Origin: Bacteroidales bacterium | GTDB lineage: Bacteria > Bacteroidota > Bacteroidia > Bacteroidales > Prolixibacteraceae | Assembly: GCA_031285325.1 (NCBI GenBank) | Contig: JAITWJ010000148.1 | Coordinates: forward strand, 1-40,940 | DNA length: 40,940 bases | Reading direction: 5' to 3' | Shown: positions 35,250 to 40,940 of the stretch, piece after piece | Numbering within the stretch: the stretch's first letter is position 1 | How the letters are laid out: every line of letters begins with the position of its first letter | The notes under the pieces: generated by a model | The model's database searches: none | What the model saw: the letters and a program-made list of their open reading frames with translations, nothing else | Told to the model about the DNA's origin: nothing | Translations under genes and position numbers: made by a program

Positions 35250-36971
35250 TTATTCCTCTAATTGCCCTTCTTTTATAATATTCTTAACTGCCTGCTCTCC
35301 CAAGCGTTCTTTTAACTGTGAAAGGTAAAGGCTTCTGGGAGTAACATGTTTATCCATAGATTCAAGATGACCGTTTGGTTTGGTACGATCCTGTAAAACA
35401 GTATTAAAAATTACAGAATTTATTCCTATATGGCCAAATGAATAATTTTGTGCTGTAGGTGGTTTTTGCATCATATAATCACCTTCGCAATTCCAAAAAA
35501 CATTGTTGGCACCAGCCCATCCAATGCCTTGAGTCCAAAGTCTTGCAGAAAGAGGTGCCTTTACATTATCGTAAAGTAACCCTGTTAACCATTGAGAATG
35601 TGGCTCGCTTGTTGAAAATGGATTTATTGCTTCGCAGTCAAGAAATACATTTCCGCTGGATCCAGTACCATTAACAAATGAGTGTCTCCCTTTTTGAGAA
35701 AAGCACCTCTGGACGAACGAAAGTTGACCGCTAAGCTGAAAAGTAAAACGGCGCGCGCCTGCTCTGATTGAAACGGGTTCCCACGATTCACAATCTTGTA
35801 TTGTTATCCATTTTGTTCCATTAGCTGCATGTATAACACTACTGCCAAAATGAAGACCGCTGATGTTCCGTGCCCATCCGTTTTTTACATTTGTAATACT
35901 GATAAACGTAAAATAATGGTTTTCATCGGCATAATATTCTTCACCTTCATAATGTAGTATGTCGGGAGCATCCCAATTCCCACGGTCCATATTCCCATAC
36001 GAGGTTATTCTTACAGAAGGGTCGTATTCTGAAATTCCTCTCAAATTCTCGATACCTACTTGTTCTAACCGTCCGGCATCGTCATATTTATAAACTTCGC
36101 CGCCTCCCCAACGAGTTTCGATGGCACAAAAAATAGGTGCATCAACTGTTATGGTGTTTCCGTTTATACCTGTAATTACTCTATCGTAATCGGTATTGAA
36201 AGGCCTCAATGCTCTTCCTGTACTTTCGCTGTCAGGGTAGAGTTCTTTAAAGAAAGCATCGTTTCCTATTCTTCGTACAAGTATTTTGTCGCCGGTTTTG
36301 AATCCGCTGGCTGATGTTACTGTAAAACTGAAAGCGCCTACAGGTACATAATTGTCGGTAATTAGTTGCTTTGTATTTTCCTGTATAGTAACACCCGATT
36401 CACCACTTATATTTACAAGCGCTGACCTTCTTTGAGAAGTAGTTTGCCTTTCCATTGGTAATCCTTTGCTTTCGTTAGATAAATCTTCAAGTTTACCAAT
36501 AAGAATTGTTCCTGTTTCGCCCATTCCTTCACCGCGAAGAACAACCCCCGAAGTTCTAATATATATAGGCTTTGCAAGTTCATAAATCCCCATTTTAAGC
36601 AATACTGCCCCCTTGAATCCTGATGCATCGGCAGGCAATGAAGAAACCTTATCGATAGCTGCCTGTATATTTGCCGAATTGTCGCCACGTACAGGCCACA
36701 CAATTTCTTTATTTGCCACATACGGGATAGGTACGCCGCCGCCTTTGTAACCTGCGTTTGAAAAATCAGGAATTATATTCCCTAAATTATCGGCAACATA
36801 AACCATTTTACCGTCAGTGCCGGGGTAAACTAACGATGTTGTAGGAGGAATATCCTGAGCATGGAAATCATTTGAGAGTGGTGAGTTCCCATTAGATGCA
36901 CCTTGGCTGCTTTTGTAAGGTGCGTTTACGAAGAACATTAACACAATAATTGCGTAAAATAATTTTTTCAT
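35250..36971 (-). CDS. Secreted beta-helix protein, pectate-lyase-superfamily type (paralogue A)
   Basis: A 573-residue protein with signal peptide MKKLFYAIIVLMFFVNAPYKS. The N-terminal part (DNSANIQAAIDKVSSLPADASG, then AVLLKMGIYELAKPIYIRTSGVVLRGEG) is the opening of a pectate-lyase-3-like right-handed beta helix. Turns with repeated aromatic and asparagine ladders follow (FTFISITNVKNGWARNISGLHFG, ITIQDCESWEPVS, VFLDCEAINPFSTSEPHSQWL). I think this belongs to DUF4955-related proteins; no lyase catalytic residues can be named with confidence. It is closely similar to the next gene along most of its length, a recent tandem duplication. Probably periplasmic or surface-exposed. Confidence 0.82.
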   Translation of the reverse strand: MKKLFYAIIVLMFFVNAPYKSSQGASNGNSPLSNDFHAQDIPPTTSLVYPGTDGKMVYVADNLGNIIPDFSNAGYKGGGVPIPYVANKEIVWPVRGDNSANIQAAIDKVSSLPADASGFKGAVLLKMGIYELAKPIYIRTSGVVLRGEGMGETGTILIGKLEDLSNESKGLPMERQTTSQRRSALVNISGESGVTIQENTKQLITDNYVPVGAFSFTVTSASGFKTGDKILVRRIGNDAFFKELYPDSESTGRALRPFNTDYDRVITGINGNTITVDAPIFCAIETRWGGGEVYKYDDAGRLEQVGIENLRGISEYDPSVRITSYGNMDRGNWDAPDILHYEGEEYYADENHYFTFISITNVKNGWARNISGLHFGSSVIHAANGTKWITIQDCESWEPVSIRAGARRFTFQLSGQLSFVQRCFSQKGRHSFVNGTGSSGNVFLDCEAINPFSTSEPHSQWLTGLLYDNVKAPLSARLWTQGIGWAGANNVFWNCEGDYMMQKPPTAQNYSFGHIGINSVIFNTVLQDRTKPNGHLESMDKHVTPRSLYLSQLKERLGEQAVKNIIKEGQLEE

Positions 36972-37085
36972 GTGTATAAGTTTTTTAAGATCATATTTTT
37001 CAGATAAAATTTTCTTCTTAAATTGAAATCAAAAAATATAATTATCTATTTAATGCAGAATGTTTTGCAATGTGTAAACCAATAA

Positions 37086-38747
37086 TTATTCGACTGTTTG
37101 CCCTTTTTTAATCACATTTCTAACAGCCTGTTCTCCTAAACGTTCTTTGAGTTGCGTAAGATATAAACTGCGTGGTGCAACATGTTTGTCTAACGACTCA
37201 ATATGTCCGTTTGGTTTTGATGTGTCTTGCAGGGCCTTGTTGAAAATTACAGCGTTTATTCCGATATGTCCAAATGAATAGTTTTGCGCTGTTGGTGGTT
37301 TCTGAATAAAGAAATCGCCTTCGCAGTTCCAGAAAACTATATTAGCACCAGCCCAACCAATAATAAAATCCCAAAAACGGGCTGTAAGTGGCGCTTTTAT
37401 GTTATCATAAAGTACTCCGTTAACCCATCTGTTGTGAGGTTCGCTGGTTGAGTAAGGATTAACAGCTTTACTGTCGAGAAATACATTACCGCTCGCTTCC
37501 GGACCTTGTAAAACAAATGAGTGCCTTCCTTTTTGTGAGAAACATCTTTGTACAAGACAGAACTGTCCGTTCATTTGATATGTAAACCGTCGTCCTCCAA
37601 CGCGTGGTGCAACAGGTTCCCACGATTCACAGTCCTGTACGGTAACCCATTTTGTTCCTGCACTACTCATAATAACACTGTTTGCGAAATGCAGAGCGCT
37701 CATATTGCGTACCCAAACGTTTTTTGCATTGGTTATATTAATAAAATTAGAATAATGGTTTTCATCCGAAAAATATTCTTCGGCTTCATAACCTTCACGG
37801 TCCATGTTGCCGTAATTTTTTGTTCTGACTGTTGGATTATATTCCGAAATGCCCCGCAGGTTTTCAATACCTACCTGCTCTATTCTTTCGTCGGTATATT
37901 TAGTTATATCGCCACCGCCCCAGCGAGTTTCGATGGCACAAAAAATAGGCGCATCAACGGTAACAGTATTTCCGTTCACAGCAGTAACAATTCTGTCGTA
38001 TGTTATATCAAATGCTCTCCACTGATTTCTTCCTACAGCAGCGCTGTCTTGTCCTATTTCTGTTATCCATTTTTCGTTGCCAATACGTTTAATCAATACT
38101 TTGTCGCCGGGTTTAAACCCGCTTGCAGTTCTTACGTTGAAACTGTGGGCGCCAACCGGTACATAATTGTCGGTAATAGCCTGTCTTGTTTCTTCCATAA
38201 GTTTAATGCCAGAATCTCCGCTTATATTAACAAGGCCTCCTCTTGTTCTTTCTGTTGGAATTTTACCAATCAGGATAGTTCCAATATCATTCATCCCTTC
38301 GCCGCGAAGTACTACTCCTGAAGCTTTTATTGTTAGTGGTTTGTTAAGAATATAAGTCCCCATTTTTAAAAGTACGGTACCTCTAAACCCTGAAGCATCT
38401 AAAGGTAATGCCGATACACGGTCGATGGCCGACTGTATATTGTCTGAATTATCGCCCGGAACCGGCCAAACAGTTTCTTTTATGGCTACATTTGGAATGG
38501 GTACACCACCACCTTTGTATCCTGCGTTTGAAAAATCGGGAATTGTATTCCCTAAACTGTCGGCAACATAAACCAGTTTGCCGTCGGTGCCTGGATAAAC
38601 CAGCGAAGCAGTTGGAGGAATATCCTCAGCTTTAAATTCAAAATCATTATTCTTGCCGTTTTTTGTTACAGTTCCTGCATTAACCGAAACATGGCTTAAC
38701 CCGAATACCAATACTATTGCAGTAGTAAAAATAAGTGAATTTTTCAT
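37086..38747 (-). CDS. Secreted beta-helix protein, pectate-lyase-superfamily type (paralogue B)
   Basis: A 553-residue protein with signal peptide MKNSLIFTTAIVLVFGLSHVSVNA. It keeps the same blocks as paralogue A: SLVYPGTDGKLVYVADSLGN, VVLRGEGMNDIGTILIGK, FCAIETRWGGGD, VEQVGIENLRGISEYNP-like segments, CFSQKGRHSFV and the C-terminal APRSLYLTQLKERLGEQAV. It lacks about 20 residues found in A in the SNESKGLPMERQTTSQRR region and another short stretch near DAPDILHYE. It lies 114 bases upstream of A on the same strand, so both may be in one transcript. Substrate unknown. Confidence 0.82.
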   Translation of the reverse strand: MKNSLIFTTAIVLVFGLSHVSVNAGTVTKNGKNNDFEFKAEDIPPTASLVYPGTDGKLVYVADSLGNTIPDFSNAGYKGGGVPIPNVAIKETVWPVPGDNSDNIQSAIDRVSALPLDASGFRGTVLLKMGTYILNKPLTIKASGVVLRGEGMNDIGTILIGKIPTERTRGGLVNISGDSGIKLMEETRQAITDNYVPVGAHSFNVRTASGFKPGDKVLIKRIGNEKWITEIGQDSAAVGRNQWRAFDITYDRIVTAVNGNTVTVDAPIFCAIETRWGGGDITKYTDERIEQVGIENLRGISEYNPTVRTKNYGNMDREGYEAEEYFSDENHYSNFINITNAKNVWVRNMSALHFANSVIMSSAGTKWVTVQDCESWEPVAPRVGGRRFTYQMNGQFCLVQRCFSQKGRHSFVLQGPEASGNVFLDSKAVNPYSTSEPHNRWVNGVLYDNIKAPLTARFWDFIIGWAGANIVFWNCEGDFFIQKPPTAQNYSFGHIGINAVIFNKALQDTSKPNGHIESLDKHVAPRSLYLTQLKERLGEQAVRNVIKKGQTVE

Positions 38748-38909
38748 TTGTTTAAGTTTTATAGATTCTTTAAATGTGTTAAAAATAGACTATTATTAGA
38801 AAACCGCTATAAAAGTAAAAATATATATTTCACTTGCAAAATATAAACCGATGTATATTTAGTATTATTAAGCATAAAGCCGTTTAAATTTATTGAAACA
38901 ATTAACATG

Positions 38910-38980
38910 GATAATTGATAACTGTTAATTGTATTCGGACGACCGCGAGTGTCGCCCCTATATCGCTATTAATTGTTAAT
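38910..38980. repeat. Dispersed GC-hairpin element, copy 3
   Basis: AACTGTTAATT, then GTATTCGG (38931-38938) and GGACGAC (38937-38943), which pairs with GTCGCCC (38951-38957) at six of seven positions, then ATTAATTGTTAATT. It is related to 2636 and 14929. Confidence 0.55.
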
Positions 38981-38985
38981 TTTTA

Positions 38986-39021
38986 TTGTCTATTAAAACA
39001 GTTTTTCATACCTTTACGGTG
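38986..39021 (+). promoter_or_regulatory. Promoter module of the propeller locus, shared with the GH43 gene
   Basis: TTG at 38986, 20 bases, TACCTTTA at 39009-39016. It matches 14843-14878 at 31 of 36 positions. Confidence 0.55.
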
Positions 39022-39088
39022 GTACTCTTTTGAACAAAAAAGAACATTTATGAAAGCCATTCTGAACATAAACTTATTACCTGCCTCC

Positions 39089-39150
39089 TTTGCAACACAC
39101 GTTGCAAACTGCATCTTACCCTGTTGGGTATTTGCAGAAACTTCTGCAAA
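39089..39150 (+). repeat. Two hairpins at 42-bp spacing, related to the 41-bp array
   Basis: TTTGCAAC/GTTGCAAA (39089-39108) and TTTGCAGAA/TTCTGCAAA (39131-39150). Both keep the outer TTTGC...GCAAA of the 12470 array while the inner bases differ on both arms. TTACCCT lies between them, as in that array. Confidence 0.6.
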
Positions 39151-39272
39151 CCTGAAATTTTTAAACTAATTATATAGAACCATGAAAATCATTACACGAT
39201 TCAGCTATGAACACCTTCGTAACATTGATGATGGACAATTGTTGTTGTTGTTAACTGTCAATTAAAATATTT

Positions 39273-40391
39273 ATGAGAAATTTTTATTTATTGGTATTTA
39301 TTCTATTTGTATTTGGGTGCAAATCGAGTAACAACGAGGAAATTGATACAATCAGTATAGAAAACAATATATCGGACGCTATAAGCATCGATGATATTTT
39401 TAAGGAATATAAATTTATCAGTTTGGAAGCTACCACTGACTCTTCACTGGTAGGCGTTCCAAGAAAAATTGCTCTGAAAAATGATGTTATTTTCGTTTCT
39501 GACGGGAGAAGACTGTTTCAATTTAACACTGACGGCAGTCATATAAGAACTTTAAACAAAGTTGGAGGAGGCCCTCAGGAATATCTGGGCATTTGGGATT
39601 TCATCGTTTCCGATAAAGAGATACTTATATGGGATCAGAACAGCAGGAAACTGATCAGATATACGCTGGATAATGAATATATAAACAGCTATGTGATAGA
39701 CAACTTTGCTGCCACAATCCATCTTGTTGACAGAGATAAGGTTTTATTCTCTTCGTCGTATCAAAGTAATGATGAGTATAAATTTACGGTTCGCGATTTG
39801 GAAACAATGAACATTGTTGCAAGTTTTCATCCTGTAAACAAAAATCAAATAACATACAGGCATTTTGCGGAACAGGATAATTATTATGTGTATAAAAACA
39901 CTCTTTTGTTTCATGAACCCATGAATAATTATATTTACGAAATAGGCAACAATAAATTTGAGCCGGTACGTTACCTGGACATATACGGTAAAAATCCGCC
40001 CGAAGAATTTTTGGAAGAAAAACATGAAGATATAATGGATATTATTGTAAAGGCGCAAACAAACGGATATTGCTATGGTGCTCCGATGTATGCCGAAAGC
40101 AACGATCAGATTGTTTTTTCTTTTCGGGCAGAAGACAGAACCATGCTGTGCAGCTATTCAAAAGAAACAGATAAATCAATACAGTCTGAAAAAATAGTTT
40201 TGTACCAGGATGTTCCTCCAATAGAATTTATGCGGGTAAAGGTAAACACCGATTCCGATGAAGCCTTTCTCTTTGCCGTGGGTAGTGAAACGTTTTATAA
40301 GGATGTTGACAATAACATTCCTTATGTAGAGGACTTGTCATATCTCTCAAATAACGGTAATCCTGTAATTTGTTTGGCTAAACTAAAATAA
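39273..40391 (+). CDS. 6-bladed beta-propeller lipoprotein, NVEALA-associated
   Basis: A 372-residue lipoprotein (MRNFYLLVFILFVFGC, lipidated Cys16). The mature part has repeated blade motifs: ALKNDVIFVSDGRRLFQFNT, IRTLNKVGGGPQEYLGIWDF, EILIWDQNSRKLIRYTLD and YVYKNTLLFHEPMNNYIYEI. The phrases KVGGGPQEYL and FKEYKFISLEATTDSSLVG are typical of the Bacteroidota 6-bladed propeller family (PF17170-like) encoded beside NVEALA peptides. Likely attached to a membrane facing the periplasm or outside. A sensor, peptide-binding or maturation role is unproven. An NVEALA gene follows and another lipoprotein starts after it. Confidence 0.85.
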   Translation: MRNFYLLVFILFVFGCKSSNNEEIDTISIENNISDAISIDDIFKEYKFISLEATTDSSLVGVPRKIALKNDVIFVSDGRRLFQFNTDGSHIRTLNKVGGGPQEYLGIWDFIVSDKEILIWDQNSRKLIRYTLDNEYINSYVIDNFAATIHLVDRDKVLFSSSYQSNDEYKFTVRDLETMNIVASFHPVNKNQITYRHFAEQDNYYVYKNTLLFHEPMNNYIYEIGNNKFEPVRYLDIYGKNPPEEFLEEKHEDIMDIIVKAQTNGYCYGAPMYAESNDQIVFSFRAEDRTMLCSYSKETDKSIQSEKIVLYQDVPPIEFMRVKVNTDSDEAFLFAVGSETFYKDVDNNIPYVEDLSYLSNNGNPVICLAKLK

Positions 40392-40472
40392 ATGACCAAA
40401 AACATTAAAGAAATCAGGCAAACAAAAAAAAGATTAATTTTTAAAACTTTAAGGTTTTGGTTGTTGAAATGA
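40392..40472 (+). CDS. Possible 26-residue basic peptide
   Basis: An ATG touches the propeller stop (TAAATG) and opens 26 codons rich in lysine and arginine (MTKNIKEIRQTKKRLIFK, then a short hydrophobic end). It could be translated by coupling, or be chance. I do not recognise it. The rest of the gap to 40524 has a GGTTGT/ACAACC stem near 40458-40485. Confidence 0.2.
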   Translation: MTKNIKEIRQTKKRLIFKTLRFWLLK

Positions 40473-40524
40473 TAAATACAACCACTATAGTTATTTTTTT
40501 TATTAATCCATAAATCTAAAATTT

Positions 40525-40755
40525 ATGAAGAAAAAAATTTTATGCGGCGTTGCCGCGGTAGCTATTTCAGCTACAATTGCATTCAATATGAGTTTGAATG
40601 CTAACAGTAACAACTTGTCGGATCTTTCTTTAGCTAATGTGGAGGCGTTGGCCAGTGATGAATTATTGGACATAAAGATGTGGTCAGTATATGCGGAATC
40701 ATCTGTGCATTGGAGATGTGATCCAAATGGTAATTCAGCCTGTCCTGCTCCTTAG
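40525..40755 (+). CDS. NVEALA family peptide precursor
   Basis: A 76-residue protein with an N-terminal signal-like segment (KKKILCGVAAVAISATIAFNM) and the diagnostic LSLANVEALASDE block at residues 36-46. The family is named for NVEALA, thought to mark the end of a leader. The remaining ~33 residues include a hydrophobic/aromatic stretch (LLDIKMWSVYAESS) and a two-cysteine end (WRCDPNGNSACPAP), which could form a disulfide loop after export. No processing enzyme is in the window. A strong terminator follows immediately, so the peptide is probably made in excess of the next lipoprotein. Function unknown in the literature I know. Confidence 0.9.
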   Translation: MKKKILCGVAAVAISATIAFNMSLNANSNNLSDLSLANVEALASDELLDIKMWSVYAESSVHWRCDPNGNSACPAP

Positions 40756-40765
40756 GTACAGTAAT

Positions 40766-40799
40766 AAAAAACAGGAGAGAAAGATCTCTCCTGTTTTTT
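40766..40799 (+). terminator. Strong intrinsic terminator after the NVEALA gene
   Basis: AAAAAACAGGAGAG pairs with CTCTCCTGTTTTTT (14 bp) around a 6-base loop, ending in six T. It stands 11 bases after the stop and 29 bases before the next gene. Confidence 0.92.
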
Positions 40800-40828
40800 A
40801 AAGTTTTAAATAATATAACTTACACAAA

Positions 40829-40940
40829 ATGTATAGAATATTAACTGTTATTTTTGCTGTTTTGATATTTGCAGGGTGCCGTTCAGAAACAGATACAAGT
40901 GATAAAATTCCCGTTAATTTTGACGACAACGGACATTTTG
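40829..40940 (+). CDS. Lipoprotein, N-terminal part (3' end outside window)
   Basis: An ATG starts MYRILTVIFAVLIFAGC with a lipid-attachment cysteine at residue 17, followed by RSETDTSDKIPVNFDDNG. The length seen (37 codons) is too short to classify. Its position after an NVEALA gene and its similar signal peptide suggest a second beta-propeller lipoprotein. With a strong terminator just upstream, it would need read-through or its own promoter. Confidence 0.7.
   Translation, partial: MYRILTVIFAVLIFAGCRSETDTSDKIPVNFDDNGHF

Larger units (their letters stand above)
38748..39272. other. Leader region of the beta-propeller/NVEALA locus
   Basis: From left: an AT-rich divergent promoter region, the dispersed element (38910-38980), the shared promoter module (38986-39021), a 39-codon frame at 39050-39169 containing two hairpins, and a 27-codon frame at 39182-39265 (MKIITRFSYEHLRNIDDGQL and a leucine run). 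The two small frames may be leader peptides or chance; I do not recognise either. Confidence 0.5.

Noticed and set aside
37548-38321. 257-codon plus-strand frame
   Set aside because: It is antisense to the well-supported beta-helix gene, which has a signal peptide and a paralogue; the frame has low-complexity serine/cysteine content and no recognisable domain.
39744-40058. 104-codon minus-strand frame
   Set aside because: It is antisense to the propeller lipoprotein and looks like a chance frame with hydrophobic low-complexity content.
1-40940. tRNA, rRNA or insertion-sequence genes
   Set aside because: I looked for T-loop GGTTCGAATCC-like sequences, ribosomal RNA blocks and transposase motifs on both strands and saw none. 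A covariance-model scan would be decisive.

Overview
The window comes from the chromosome of a Bacteroidota bacterium, most likely order Bacteroidales or a close relative. The evidence is AT-rich DNA, almost no Shine-Dalgarno sites, many promoter boxes of the Bacteroidota type TAnnTTTG, a TonB-dependent receptor, an NVEALA peptide, DUF4293, DUF5063 and TIGR02757 proteins, a stand-alone GroES-like protein, and an AddA-type nuclease of the Bacteroidota form. I see no rRNA, tRNA, CRISPR array or transposase.

Layout. 1-2420: the 3' end of a TonB-dependent receptor, a lipoprotein and an exported nucleoside hydrolase, possibly a salvage unit. 2421-2764: a 22-bp palindromic tandem array and a dispersed GC-hairpin element. 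2765-14760: mostly housekeeping genes on the minus strand (glycosyltransferase, dipeptide epimerase, TIGR02757, LolD, TatA-like, Mfd, YgjP-type metalloprotease, 3'-5' exonuclease, DUF5063), with SUI1 and CvfB-like genes on plus. A 41-bp hairpin array sits between ygjP and mfd. 15019-17963: a visibly GC-richer pair (GH43 glycosidase and DUF418 membrane protein) joined by a TAATG overlap, a likely acquired insert. 18267-25482: AddA, DUF4293, a MurU-like nucleotidyltransferase, ArgB and GltX. 25508-29725: an accessory stretch with a 21-bp palindromic array, small orphan genes with near-identical promoters, a DUF3795-flavodoxin pair and two decayed minus-strand genes. 29748-35147: Lon, SerC, methionine aminopeptidase and a divergent GroES. 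35250-38747: two tandem secreted beta-helix paralogues. 38748-40940: a regulatory-looking leader, a 6-bladed beta-propeller lipoprotein, an NVEALA peptide, a strong terminator and the start of another lipoprotein.

Most unusual. Three unrelated intergenic arrays share one design: a short inverted repeat in each unit, spaced 21, 22 or 41 bp, close to two or four DNA turns. One array shows compensatory base changes in its stems, and a two-hairpin relative with 42-bp spacing lies upstream of the beta-propeller gene. The NVEALA/propeller cassette at the right edge is the best candidate for a poorly understood system. Two decayed small genes upstream of lon, and a 36-bp promoter module shared by the GH43 and propeller genes, also deserve a look. 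All functional calls rest on reading motifs by eye; no database search was run.
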